64,000 nucleotides of DNA from Pseudomonas moorei (GTDB lineage: Bacteria; Pseudomonadota; Gammaproteobacteria; Pseudomonadales; Pseudomonadaceae): positions 1 to 64,000 of the forward strand of contig NZ_VZPP01000011.1 in assembly GCF_008801475.1 (NCBI RefSeq), in the 5' to 3' direction. The notes under the pieces were generated by a model. That model saw nothing but the letters and a program-made list of their open reading frames with translations. It did no database searches and was not told the DNA's origin. Within the stretch, counting starts at the first letter, position 1. Every line of letters begins with the position of its first letter. The translations under genes were made by a program, and so were the position numbers. Positions 54,278 through 63,279 of this stretch are shown one piece after another.

Positions 54278-54511
54278 ATGCTTGGTAAATTATTCTGGAT
54301 CGCCCTGATAGTTGCGGCGATATGGTTCTGGCGCAAGAACAAGCGCCAGGCGTCCTCTCCCAAGTCCCCTGCCGAGCTGGAAGCGGCTCCCATGGTCCGC
54401 TGCGCCCATTGCGGCGTGCACCTGCCCCGCGACCGGGCGCTAAGCCTTCAACAAAAGTGGTACTGCAGCCAGGCTCACCTGGAGCAAGGCCCCGGTTCCA
54501 GTGACCGCTGA
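54278..54511 (+). CDS. PP0621-type small membrane protein with zinc-finger-like cysteines
   Basis: 77 residues. A single N-terminal membrane helix (about 3-19) leads into VRCAHCGVHLPRDRAL and WYCSQAH, a possible zinc site. It matches the small conserved protein usually found before pilS in Pseudomonas (PP0621 family). Its last codons overlap the GTG start of pilS, so the genes are coupled. Function unknown. Confidence 0.82.
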   Translation: MLGKLFWIALIVAAIWFWRKNKRQASSPKSPAELEAAPMVRCAHCGVHLPRDRALSLQQKWYCSQAHLEQGPGSSDR

Positions 54512-56090
54512 GGCACCCCATACCGGCAGCAACCAGGCCCAGCGACTCCTGCGCCTGTATCACCTCTACCGTTTGAGCGTCGGCATCATCCTGGTGCTGT
54601 TGATTTCCAGCGACATGGACAATCAGTTGCTGACGTCCAGCCACGACGCGTTGCTGCGCGGCGGCAGCTGGCTGTACCTGATACTGAACATTCTGCTGGT
54701 GGTGTTCTTCGAGAACACCCGTCGTCCGGCGCAATTGTTCAGCCTGGCGTTGGTTGACGTCCTGCTGCTGTGCGCTCTGTTCTATGCTGCGGGCGGTGTG
54801 GCCAGTGCCATTGGCAACCTGTTGATCGTGTCCGTGGCCATCAGCAACACCCTGTTGCGAGAGCGAATCGGCTTGCTGATCGCTGCGGTCGGTGCGCTCG
54901 GCATCGTCGGCTTGAGTATCCTGCTGAGCTTCAGCCATCCCGCCAGTCCCAGCGATTACGCGCAGGTCGGCACCCTCGGCGCCCTGTGCTTTGCCGCGGC
55001 CTTGTTGGTGCAAGGACTCACCCGACGCCTGGAATTCAGCGAAAACCTCGCCGAACAAAGAGCCAGTGAAGTCATCGGCCTGGAAACCCTCAATGCACTG
55101 ATCCTGCAACGCATGCGCACCGGCATTCTGGTGCTCGATGAGCACAGACGGGTACAGCTTGCCAACCACAGCGCCTTGGCACTGTTCGGTTGCGAGGGTC
55201 TGGAGGGCCATCTGATTGACGAGCACTGCCCTTCCCTGGTCGAGCGCTTGGACATTTGGCGCAACAATCCGACACTGCGCCCCCACAGCGTGAAGATCAC
55301 CAATAGCGGTCTGGAGCTGCGCCCAAGCTTCATCGCCCTGGACACCAGCCCGAACCGCCGGACCCTGGTCTTTCTCGAAGATCTCGCCCAGATCACGCAG
55401 CAGGCACAACAATTGAAGCTGGTCGCCCTTGGTCGCCTGACCGCCGGCATCGCCCATGAAATCCGCAACCCGCTGGGCGCCATCAGTCATGCTGCGCAGC
55501 TATTGCAAGAATCGGAGGAACTGAACAGCGGGGATCGGCGTCTGACGCAGATTATTCAAGACCACTCTGAGCGAATGAATCGGGTAATCGAAAACGTCCT
55601 GCAACTGTCCCGCCGCCAGCAATCCTTACCGCAACGACTCGACTTGATGCCATGGCTGGAACAGTTCGTAAGCGAAACCCGCGCGGTGGCAACCGGGCGC
55701 CAGCAGATTCATCTGCACTGCACTGACGCGGACTTCACGACGCTGATGGATTCCGACCAATTGCGGCAGGTTCTCGACAACCTGGTGGGCAACGCCTGGC
55801 GCCACAGTGGCTTGCACCGCGAGCAGGCGCAGGTCTGGCTTGAATTGTTCATCGATCCAAATAGCCAGTTGCCGATCCTGGAAATTGTAGATGACGGTCC
55901 AGGCGTGCCCTCGGATCATCAAGCACACCTGTTCGAACCCTTCTTCACCACCCATCAGAATGGCACTGGCCTGGGTCTCTACCTGTCCCGTGAGCTGTGC
56001 GAAAGCAATCAGGCCCGCCTGGACTTCAAGCCACGCCAGGAGGGCGGCTGCTTTCGCATTACCTTTGCTCACGGACGGAAACAAGGTTGA
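54501..56090 (+). CDS. pilS: Sensor histidine kinase PilS
   Basis: 529 residues from GTG at 54501. Six membrane helices (about 20-185), a PAS region (about 195-310), then the kinase with H-box GIAHEIRNPLGAISHAAQLL, N-box (VLDNLVGNAWRH) and ATP lid (FEPFFTTHQNGTGLGLYLSREL). In P. aeruginosa PilS senses PilA in the membrane and controls PilR. Its stop overlaps the TTG start of pilR. Intact even though pilB is lost. Confidence 0.95.
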   Translation: MTAEAPHTGSNQAQRLLRLYHLYRLSVGIILVLLISSDMDNQLLTSSHDALLRGGSWLYLILNILLVVFFENTRRPAQLFSLALVDVLLLCALFYAAGGVASAIGNLLIVSVAISNTLLRERIGLLIAAVGALGIVGLSILLSFSHPASPSDYAQVGTLGALCFAAALLVQGLTRRLEFSENLAEQRASEVIGLETLNALILQRMRTGILVLDEHRRVQLANHSALALFGCEGLEGHLIDEHCPSLVERLDIWRNNPTLRPHSVKITNSGLELRPSFIALDTSPNRRTLVFLEDLAQITQQAQQLKLVALGRLTAGIAHEIRNPLGAISHAAQLLQESEELNSGDRRLTQIIQDHSERMNRVIENVLQLSRRQQSLPQRLDLMPWLEQFVSETRAVATGRQQIHLHCTDADFTTLMDSDQLRQVLDNLVGNAWRHSGLHREQAQVWLELFIDPNSQLPILEIVDDGPGVPSDHQAHLFEPFFTTHQNGTGLGLYLSRELCESNQARLDFKPRQEGGCFRITFAHGRKQG

Positions 56091-57424
56091 ACAAGAGACC
56101 ACGGCAAAAAGTCCTGATCGTCGACGACGAACCGGACATCCGCGAACTCCTTGAAATTACCCTGGGACGGATGAAACTCCACACCTGCGGCGCCCGCAAT
56201 GTTGGCGAGGCCCTGGGTCTGCTCAAGCGCGAAACGTTCGACCTGTGCCTGACCGACATGCGTTTGCCGGACGGCACCGGTCTTGAGCTGGTGCAGCACA
56301 TCCAGCAACGTTACCCGCAAGTTCCGGTGGCCATGATCACCGCCTTCGGCAATGTCGAAACGGCGATCAATGCACTGAAGGCCGGCGCCTTCGACTTCCT
56401 GAGCAAACCGGTGGACCTTGGCCGCCTGCGGGAACTGGTCACCAGCGCCTTGCTGCTTGCTGTTCCAGGCAATGCCATCGATCGTCGCTTGCTGGGCGAT
56501 TCGTTGCCCATGCGCGACATGCGCAAGCAGATCGACAAACTGGCGCGCAGCCAGGCGCCGGTGTACATCAGCGGCGAGTCCGGCAGCGGCAAGGAATTGG
56601 TCGCGCGCCTGATCCATGAGCGAGGACCGCGGGGCCACCGCCCCTTTGTGCCAGTCAACTGTGGGGCGATTCCATCGGAACTGATGGAGAGCGAGTTTTT
56701 CGGCCATCGCAAAGGCAGCTTCAGCGGTGCCATTGAAGACAAACCCGGACTGTTCCAGGCGGCCCACGGCGGCACCCTGTTCCTCGACGAAGTGGCTGAT
56801 CTGCCGTTGCCGATGCAGGTCAAACTGCTACGCGCGATTCAGGAGAAAGCCGTGCGCAGCGTCGGCGGGCAACAGGAAGAGATGGTCGATGTGCGCATCC
56901 TCTGCGCCACCCACAAGGATCTCTCTGCCGAAGTCGCTGCCGAACGCTTTCGGCAGGATTTGTACTATCGCTTGAATGTCATTGAACTGCGGGTTCCGCC
57001 CCTGCGCGAGCGCCGCGACGACATAGAACCACTTGCCGGCCATGTGCTCATGCGCCTGGCCGCCGACACCGGGCAACCGGCGGCAAAACTCCACCCGCAA
57101 GCCCTCGACGCGCTGAAAAGCTACCGCTTTCCAGGCAATGTGCGCGAACTTGAAAACATGCTCGAACGAGCCCACACCCTGTGCGAAAACAAACAGATCG
57201 AGGCCAGCGACCTGCGCCTGGCCGAGGGCAACTGCGCCGCTGAAGCGGGCTTGCGCGACCTGACACAGATCGACAACCTGGAAGCGTACCTGGATAACGT
57301 CGAGCGCCAGCTCATTCTCCAGGCCCTGGAAGAAACCCGCTGGAACCGCACGGCAGCAGCTCAGCGGTTGAGTTTATCGTTTCGGTCGATGCGCTACCGA
57401 TTGAAGAAATTCGGCCTGGATTGA
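56087..57424 (+). CDS. pilR: Sigma54-dependent response regulator PilR
   Basis: 445 residues starting with TTG at 56087 (LNKRPRQKVLIVDDEPD), the same length as known PilR; no ATG is near. Receiver domain with Asp57 in LTDMRL, AAA+ domain with Walker A GESGSGKE (163-170), and Fis-type HTH at the end (NRTAAAQRLSLSFRSMRYRLKK). The sigma54-contact loop reads GSFSGA at 210-215, with Ser213 where Thr is usual. The target is the pilA promoter. Confidence 0.94.
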   Translation: MNKRPRQKVLIVDDEPDIRELLEITLGRMKLHTCGARNVGEALGLLKRETFDLCLTDMRLPDGTGLELVQHIQQRYPQVPVAMITAFGNVETAINALKAGAFDFLSKPVDLGRLRELVTSALLLAVPGNAIDRRLLGDSLPMRDMRKQIDKLARSQAPVYISGESGSGKELVARLIHERGPRGHRPFVPVNCGAIPSELMESEFFGHRKGSFSGAIEDKPGLFQAAHGGTLFLDEVADLPLPMQVKLLRAIQEKAVRSVGGQQEEMVDVRILCATHKDLSAEVAAERFRQDLYYRLNVIELRVPPLRERRDDIEPLAGHVLMRLAADTGQPAAKLHPQALDALKSYRFPGNVRELENMLERAHTLCENKQIEASDLRLAEGNCAAEAGLRDLTQIDNLEAYLDNVERQLILQALEETRWNRTAAAQRLSLSFRSMRYRLKKFGLD

Positions 57425-57442
57425 GCGGCTCTTGTACTGGCC

Positions 57443-58543
57443 TCAGATCCGCCCGGTCGGCGCATAGGGGGCAGGATCAATAATCGGCTCACGCCCCAGC
57501 ATCACATCAGCAAACAACTGACACGACGCCGGTGCCAGTACCAGCCCGTTACGGTAGTGCCCGCAGTTGAGCCACAACCCCTCAAAACCCGGCACCCGAC
57601 CAATGTAAGGAATGCCCTCCGGCGAGCCTGGGCGTAACCCGGCCCAATGCCCCACCACTTCAGCATCCGCCAACGCTGGAATCAGCTCCACCGCCGACGC
57701 CTTGAGGCTCTCGAGGGCCGATTCGGTCGGGGTCTTGTCGTAGCCTTCATGTTCCAGGGTGCTGCCAACCAGAATGTGCCCGTCGCGCCGCGGAATCGCG
57801 TAACGCCCCTTGGCCAGCACCATGCTCGGCAGAAAGTCAGCCGCGCACTTGTAGAGAATCATCTGACCCTTTACTGGCTCGACCGGCAACGCCAGTCCGA
57901 GGCCCTTGAGCAAGTCGCCGCTCCAGGCGCCCGCCGTCAGGACCACTTGATCCGCATGGACACTCCCTGTCGAGGTATGCACGCCAACGACTGTATCGCC
58001 TTCACGGATAAACCCGCTGACTTCGCATTGCTCGTGGATCGTCACGTTCGGCAGCGCCAGCAACGCCGCCCTGAGCGACTTCACCAGGCGTGGATTGCGC
58101 ACGTTGGCCACATCGGCCATGTAGATCGCCCGTGAGAAACCGCCACCGAGCACTGGTACCGCATCGTGCGCCGCCGAGATATCCACAGCCCGTAACGGAC
58201 GGTTCTCCCGCGCAGCCCAGGCCAGCGCCTCGGCCTCGTCATCCAGATCCAGCCAGTACAGACCGGTGATATGCACCTCGGGATCAACCCCGGTGGCAGC
58301 AAACAGGCGCTCACCCAACTGCGGATAAAAATCCTGGGACCAATGGGCCAGTGCCGTGACCGCCGGGCTATAACGCCAAGGATAAAGCGGAGAAACGATC
58401 CCGCCGCCTGCCCAGGATGATTCCTGGCCCACGTTCGAGCGATCCAGCAGCACAACGCTCTGCACTTCGGACGCGAGATTGAATGCCGTCAGCAGACCGA
58501 TTACCCCGCCGCCGACAATCACCACTTGCTGTTGCCTGGTCAT
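57443..58543 (-). CDS. thiO: Glycine oxidase ThiO
   Basis: 366 residues from the ATG at 58543; an upstream ATG at 58579 is less likely. A DAO-type FAD enzyme with VVIVGGGVIGLLTAFNLA at the start, SSWAGGGIVSPLYPWRY for FAD and substrate, and WAGLRPGSPEGIPYIGRVPG at the end. It oxidises glycine to dehydroglycine for the thiazole ring of thiamine. It sits between pilR and pilE in the usual Pseudomonas order. Confidence 0.93.
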   Translation of the reverse strand: MTRQQQVVIVGGGVIGLLTAFNLASEVQSVVLLDRSNVGQESSWAGGGIVSPLYPWRYSPAVTALAHWSQDFYPQLGERLFAATGVDPEVHITGLYWLDLDDEAEALAWAARENRPLRAVDISAAHDAVPVLGGGFSRAIYMADVANVRNPRLVKSLRAALLALPNVTIHEQCEVSGFIREGDTVVGVHTSTGSVHADQVVLTAGAWSGDLLKGLGLALPVEPVKGQMILYKCAADFLPSMVLAKGRYAIPRRDGHILVGSTLEHEGYDKTPTESALESLKASAVELIPALADAEVVGHWAGLRPGSPEGIPYIGRVPGFEGLWLNCGHYRNGLVLAPASCQLFADVMLGREPIIDPAPYAPTGRI

Positions 58544-58600
58544 GTTCTGATCCAACCGATAAATAGACAGTGGACGCAAAGGGGCGTCCGAAAAGGAAAC

Positions 58601-59002
58601 TCAGCGACCCCAGCAATCCTTGGTGGTCAGGCCGGCCGTGGCGTTGACCATGCCACGGACACCGGTATTGGTCATAGTGAAATCTCCGCACTTGTCCGCA
58701 GCCATGCTCGTACCAGGCTTGCGCACTGCCGTCAGCAGGAAAGTCTGATCAGTCAGGGTCGGGGTAATGGTGTAGTAGTCGTTGCCGGCGCTCAGACCGG
58801 TGGCATCGGTGTAGACATTCTTTTGCGAATAGAAACGCTCAAGGATTTGTGCCTGCTCGGTCAGCAGACTGGCTATTTCGGTCCGGCGGCCCTTGTTCAG
58901 GTATTCGGTGAAACTCGGGGCAGCAATGGTCATGACAATCCCGATGATCGCAATCACGATCATGATTTCGATCAGGGTAAAACCGCGGTTGGATCTGTGC
59001 AT
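58601..59002 (-). CDS. pilE: Type IV minor pilin PilE
   Basis: 133 residues. Leader MHRSNRG, then FTLIEIMIVIAIIGIVMTIAAPSF with Glu5, and two cysteines near the end (KCGDF and KDCWGR) for a disulfide. Last gene of the leftward minor pilin cluster. Confidence 0.92.
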   Translation of the reverse strand: MHRSNRGFTLIEIMIVIAIIGIVMTIAAPSFTEYLNKGRRTEIASLLTEQAQILERFYSQKNVYTDATGLSAGNDYYTITPTLTDQTFLLTAVRKPGTSMAADKCGDFTMTNTGVRGMVNATAGLTTKDCWGR

Positions 59003-59016
59003 GCCTCAACTCTCAC

Positions 59017-59433
59017 TTACTGTATTTGTCGCCACATGATGCGACGGCTGCCGCCGACGGATTTTTCCAGCCCGGGGGTGTCGTCGCCAGTGGATTCGTG
59101 CGCAGACGCGCCATTGTCATCGGCGTCCGGGGTCGAACTCTCTCCGATGAAGGTCACGCCGTTCGAAAGCCTATCGTTGCTGTCGACCACGCCATCGTCG
59201 TTGCTGTCGAGCATCTTAGCGCTGATCGCCTCAGGTAGCTTGAGGCAGACGGGTATCAGGCCATGATTGTTGCGATAGAAACCGTACCAGTTGCCATTGG
59301 CCAGACAGGTTCGCCGGTCCAGTGCCGGTGAATCCGGCAGCGTGATGGCCTGGGCCGGCACCGACAGGTTCAGCGCTACGATGACACCGCACAGCAGCGG
59401 CGAGAACCTGGCAAGTCGCTCAGTACTTGGCAT
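59017..59433 (-). CDS. Secreted protein in the pilY1 position, possible truncated PilY1
   Basis: 138 residues from the ATG at 59433, overlapping the pilX end by 14 bp. A signal peptide (about 8-30, ending PAQA) is followed by a short domain with two cysteines and LDSNDDGVVDSND, which looks like an EF-hand calcium loop. The place between pilX and pilE normally holds pilY1, a gene for a protein of about 1000 residues, and pilY2. It could be a PilY1 with most of its body deleted, or an unrelated small protein; sequence alone does not decide. Confidence 0.6.
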   Translation of the reverse strand: MPSTERLARFSPLLCGVIVALNLSVPAQAITLPDSPALDRRTCLANGNWYGFYRNNHGLIPVCLKLPEAISAKMLDSNDDGVVDSNDRLSNGVTFIGESSTPDADDNGASAHESTGDDTPGLEKSVGGSRRIMWRQIQ

Positions 59434-59899
59434 AGATACTCTCCACCACACTGCGAGAATACCCCGCGATGCCTACCGCCGTTATCCGATACAAGGTTGC
59501 CTGTGTATTGATCGGCACATTCACGGCGTCGCGGGTGACGCCGATGTTTTGCACGCCATAAAAGCCCTTTCCCGACGCCACCCACATCACTCCGGAGGTG
59601 GCGTTGAAACCCGCAGAGGTAATGGTCGACGACTCGGCCGGTGGCGCGCATTGAAGGCCACCGCTGCAAACCGGCAGCGCATAACTGTCCCGCCGAACAG
59701 CACTCTCGCCCACTCGCAAGGCAGCCTCGGCGCCTTGAAACGACTGATTGCGCAAGCTCACGCTACCGGCCATTTTTTCCTGCAAGGTGGCGTTCTGCAT
59801 CGAAGAGACACCTATCAGCGTCAGCAACAACAGGAATATCAGACTGACCAGCAACGCCATGCCACGCTGGCGAAAAGAAATCACGGATGAAAAAATCAT
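59420..59899 (-). CDS. pilX: Type IV pilus minor protein PilX
   Basis: 159 residues from the ATG at 59899, which has AAGGAAGG upstream; an ATG at 59914 that overlaps pilW is an alternative. RQRGMALLVSLIFLLLLTLIGVSSM is the PilX-type N-terminus, which lacks the usual Glu5. Minor pilins prime pilus assembly as a tip complex with PilVWE and PilY1. Confidence 0.88.
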   Translation of the reverse strand: MIFSSVISFRQRGMALLVSLIFLLLLTLIGVSSMQNATLQEKMAGSVSLRNQSFQGAEAALRVGESAVRRDSYALPVCSGGLQCAPPAESSTITSAGFNATSGVMWVASGKGFYGVQNIGVTRDAVNVPINTQATLYRITAVGIAGYSRSVVESIYAKY

Positions 59900-59910
59900 C
59901 GCCCTTCCTT

Positions 59911-60624
59911 TCATGGCAAGCGATTGCGCAGAGCGGCAACCACGTTGAAGGTTTGATCGCTCACCCGATGGTGAGGATCGAAGAACGTCAGGCTCAGCCG
60001 CACGCTGCGAATGCGCGCCGGATCAGATGGATTGCTGCTATAGCTGGACGCGGCGATATCAGTAGCCGAGCTGGCAATGCCGAAGCTCACGTCGAAGGCT
60101 TTGACGTTATCCACCAGCGTCTGCCGGCGCTGCGCGCCACTGCCAACGGCAATCGTCAGCTGATCATTTCTCAAGCCATAGGCTATGCGCCGGATCGGAA
60201 ATGCCAGTTGGCCTGGACCAGGCGAACGCGACTCGCTGTAAGCCTTCGCACTGGTCCGACAATCGGAGACCACGGTCCATGTCGGCGTTCCACCGTTACT
60301 GCCGACATCCGCCGTGACCAGCGTCAGGCTTTGGCTGGCATTGTCCCAACTGATCGGTGTTATCCGGCTGGCACTGAAATCACCCGCCGAACTGTCCGCG
60401 GTAATGGTCTCCAGACAGCCGAACATGCCGACCGTACGGATTTCCTGAATCATTTTGCTCAGCACGAAACGCGCATCTTCCTGCATGGCTGCGGCGGCGT
60501 CCTGACTGACGTAGGTGTTTTTGGCGGCGATGAACACCTGCACCACACCCAACACCACAACCAGGCTCAACGCCAGGGCGATGAGCAATTCGATCAGACC
60601 GAACCCTCGACTGGATCCCTTCAT
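59911..60624 (-). CDS. pilW: Type IV minor pilin PilW
   Basis: 237 residues. Prepilin start MKGSSRGFGLIELLIALALSLVVVLG, long globular part with cysteines at CLETI and SDCRTS. It overlaps pilV by 4 bp. Typical size for PilW. Confidence 0.9.
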   Translation of the reverse strand: MKGSSRGFGLIELLIALALSLVVVLGVVQVFIAAKNTYVSQDAAAAMQEDARFVLSKMIQEIRTVGMFGCLETITADSSAGDFSASRITPISWDNASQSLTLVTADVGSNGGTPTWTVVSDCRTSAKAYSESRSPGPGQLAFPIRRIAYGLRNDQLTIAVGSGAQRRQTLVDNVKAFDVSFGIASSATDIAASSYSSNPSDPARIRSVRLSLTFFDPHHRVSDQTFNVVAALRNRLP

Positions 60625-61070
60625 GGCGTGACCACCGGGTCGGCAGTGGCTCGGCTGCTCAGAACGAAGCTGCGACGGGAATCGGCGTTGTTGGCGGCCC
60701 GCGAGTCGTCCCAGTTAATGGTGATGGTATACACGCCCTGATTGAGGCTGATGTTGCCGGTCGCAGTGGCGCCGCCAAAACTGATGATGTTGCGGGTGAA
60801 ATCGTAGAGATCCTGGTCCCGGGCGACGTTCAGATTGCCCGAGGTCGGTGGCGTAATGGTGTAGTCGGCAGCAGCGTTGGCGCGAATGCGGTCCATCATG
60901 TCGTAGGCGATAAAACTGGCCTGGCTGGTCATGCGCGCGCTGTCCGTGTACTTGAGCGCATTCAACTGCAGTGCTGCCGCCCCCAACAGACCCACACTCA
61001 GAATCAACAAGGCAACCAGGACTTCGATCAGCGTCATGCCCTCCTGTGCAGCTTTGCTCCATTGCCTCAT
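60621..61070 (-). CDS. pilV: Type IV minor pilin PilV
   Basis: 149 residues from the ATG at 61070, overlapping the fimU stop (ATGA); the frame is open to 61109 but that would lengthen the leader. AAQEGMTLIEVLVALLILSVGLLGAAALQ is a PilV-type N-terminus with a 12-residue leader. Confidence 0.9.
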   Translation of the reverse strand: MRQWSKAAQEGMTLIEVLVALLILSVGLLGAAALQLNALKYTDSARMTSQASFIAYDMMDRIRANAAADYTITPPTSGNLNVARDQDLYDFTRNIISFGGATATGNISLNQGVYTITINWDDSRAANNADSRRSFVLSSRATADPVVTP

Positions 61071-61540
61071 CCGCAACTTCCACCCAATAGAATTCGTCCG
61101 TTCAAACACAGGTTCAGCGTCCTGTTTTGCCTGCCCAATACATAACTGATCACCACCGCGGTGGACGGTGATGCCAACCCTCCCAGATTGTTGAAATCGA
61201 TGGCCGACACACCCGAGGTTAGCGTCAGAGTCGCGTCACTGCTCATTGCCGGCACAACCCGCAATACATTCGCCGGCGTGCCGATACCGTCATACACCGA
61301 CAACTCCCCGGTCCATACGCTGCCATCCATTGTCGGGCGCACGCGAGTGGTCACGCCGCGATTGATTGCCTCCAGTCGCGCGAAGTTCAGGACTCGTCGC
61401 AGATCACCGATCTCGGTATCGGCCCTGGTGATTTGCGCCGAACGCGTAAACGCAGGTACAGCCAGGGTGATCAGGGCCAGAAAGATCGCAATCCCCACCA
61501 GCAATTCCAACAACGTGAAACCATTTGAACGATGTTCCAT
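61067..61540 (-). CDS. fimU: Minor pilin FimU, GspH/FimT family
   Basis: 157 residues from the ATG at 61540. MEHRSNGFTLLELLVGIAIFLALITLAVPAF is the prepilin segment and the rest has GspH-like strands with two C-terminal cysteines (LNLCLNGR, GGSCG). It is the first gene of the leftward cluster fimU-pilV-pilW-pilX-x-pilE. The 130-bp gap to divergent fimT holds both promoters. Confidence 0.85.
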   Translation of the reverse strand: MEHRSNGFTLLELLVGIAIFLALITLAVPAFTRSAQITRADTEIGDLRRVLNFARLEAINRGVTTRVRPTMDGSVWTGELSVYDGIGTPANVLRVVPAMSSDATLTLTSGVSAIDFNNLGGLASPSTAVVISYVLGRQNRTLNLCLNGRILLGGSCG

Positions 61541-61670
61541 CGGTGCCCTCTGCTGCCATTGGCTATACCTGCAATTGCTCGCCAGAGCATGCGACCGCCA
61601 AAACCCGGTTGCACCGCCATCGCCCGCGCACGGATCGCTCGGGTGAGAAAACTTCAGGGAGGGAGATGTC

Positions 61671-62222
61671 ATGCATCAGCGCGGTTTCAGCCTGATCGAA
61701 CTGCTCATGGGACTGACAATTGTCGGGATTGTTCTGCACCTGGTCAGTCCGGCGTTTGCGGCACTGTCAGAATCGGCCTATCGCGAGGAGGCAGCGAAGT
61801 CACTTGCCAGCGGCATGCGTAGTGCAAGAGTTGCCGCGATCACACGAAACCAGTCTGTCGTCATTCACGGCATAAACGATGACTGGAGCCAGGGCTGGCG
61901 AATCGTTCTGGATGTCAGCGGCAAGGGACATGAAGACAGCAGTAATCCGCTACTGATGGAGCATCGCAGCGGAACCCGAGTGCCGGTGTTCGGCAATCAA
62001 CATCTCAGGACGTCGATTCGCTTCAGCCATTTGGGCGAACCAGTGAAAAAAGGTTTGCAATCGGGGACATTACACGTCTGTGCCAGCCGCGAACCGGTGA
62101 GCCGGCACCAGGTGGTGCTGGCGTCCAGCGGCCGCGTCAGCCTGCGCAGCGAAAAAGCTGAACAGGCATTATGCGCAGGAGGGAGCGGAATCAGAGCAGG
62201 GAACGAACGCGCAACTCTTTAG
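61671..62222 (+). CDS. fimT: Minor pilin FimT, GspH/FimT family
   Basis: 183 residues. GGGAG lies 7 bp upstream. MHQRGFSLIELLMGLTIVGIVLHLVSPAF is the prepilin segment; the C-terminal part is GspH-like (HQVVLASSGRVSL). FimT-type proteins have been linked to DNA binding for natural transformation in other bacteria, which is only a possibility here. Its end overlaps the ispH end by 32 bp. Confidence 0.85.
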   Translation: MHQRGFSLIELLMGLTIVGIVLHLVSPAFAALSESAYREEAAKSLASGMRSARVAAITRNQSVVIHGINDDWSQGWRIVLDVSGKGHEDSSNPLLMEHRSGTRVPVFGNQHLRTSIRFSHLGEPVKKGLQSGTLHVCASREPVSRHQVVLASSGRVSLRSEKAEQALCAGGSGIRAGNERATL

Positions 62223-63138
62223 GCATAGAGAACGTGATGTTCTCCTCGCGACCGGCCAGTTCATCAGCACCGGTAGCCCCCCAGGCTTGCAACTGCTGGA
62301 TCACGCCACGCACCAGGACTTCCGGTGCAGAAGCACCGGCCGTGATGCCGATGCGCTCGACGCCATCAAACCAGCTTTTTTGCAGGTCTTCAGCACCGTC
62401 AATCAGGTAAGCCGGGGTCGCCATGCGTTCGGCGAGTTCACGCAGGCGATTGGAGTTGGAGCTGTTGGGACTGCCAACCACCAACACGACATCGCATTCG
62501 TCGGCCAGTTGTTTGACCGCATCCTGACGGTTTTGCGTGGCGTAGCAGATGTCGTCCTTGCGAGGACCACCGATGGCCGGGAAACGCTTGCGCAGAGCGT
62601 CGATGACACGGCTGGTATCGTCCATGGACAGGGTCGTCTGGGTGACGAATGCCAGTTTCTCGGGGTTGCGCACTTGCAGTTCGGCGACGTCCTTTTCATC
62701 TTCGACCAGATAGATCGCACCACCATTGCTGGCGTCGTATTGCCCCATGGTGCCTTCGACTTCCGGGTGGCCGGCGTGGCCGATGAGAATGCATTCGCGA
62801 CCGTCGCGGCTGTAGCGCGCCACTTCGATATGCACCTTGGTCACCAGTGGGCAGGTGGCGTCGAACACTTTCAGGCCCCGGCCGGCCGCTTCAGTGCGAA
62901 CGGCTTGGGAAACACCATGGGCACTGAAGATCACGATCACATCGTCCGGCACCTGATCCAGTTCCTCGACGAAAATCGCCCCGCGCGCGCGCAGGTCTTC
63001 GACGACGAACTTGTTATGGACCACTTCGTGGCGCACGTAGATCGGCGGACCGAAGACTTCCAGTGCGCGGTTAACGATTTCGATCGCGCGGTCCACACCG
63101 GCGCAGAAGCCACGGGGGTTGGCGAGTTTGATTTGCAT
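62191..63138 (-). CDS. ispH: 4-hydroxy-3-methylbut-2-enyl diphosphate reductase
   Basis: 315 residues. The three iron-sulfur cysteines are visible in GFCAGVDRAIEI, DATCPLVTKVH and DICYATQNRQ. It is the final step of the MEP isoprenoid pathway. It belongs to the lspA-fkpB-ispH series, separated from fkpB by a REPIN. Confidence 0.96.
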   Translation of the reverse strand: MQIKLANPRGFCAGVDRAIEIVNRALEVFGPPIYVRHEVVHNKFVVEDLRARGAIFVEELDQVPDDVIVIFSAHGVSQAVRTEAAGRGLKVFDATCPLVTKVHIEVARYSRDGRECILIGHAGHPEVEGTMGQYDASNGGAIYLVEDEKDVAELQVRNPEKLAFVTQTTLSMDDTSRVIDALRKRFPAIGGPRKDDICYATQNRQDAVKQLADECDVVLVVGSPNSSNSNRLRELAERMATPAYLIDGAEDLQKSWFDGVERIGITAGASAPEVLVRGVIQQLQAWGATGADELAGREENITFSMPKELRVRSLL

Positions 63139-63185
63139 GCTGTGCCTCGTGTCTTACGCGCGAAAATTCAGATTGTCACAACTCA

Positions 63186-63271
63186 CTGTAGGAGCTGGCT
63201 TGCCAGCGATGAGGCCATTGGATTCACCGCGAGGCCTCAAGGCCTCTTCGCCGGCAAGCCGGCTCCTACAG
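63186..63271. repeat. REP doublet (REPIN) between fkpB and ispH
   Basis: CTGTAGGAGCTGGCTTGCCAGCG at the left (first 20 bases are the unit core) and its near complement at the right, about 40 bp between them. An inner GAGGCC/GGCCTC pairing strengthens a long hairpin. Confidence 0.85.
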
Positions 63272-63279
63272 AAAGGCGT

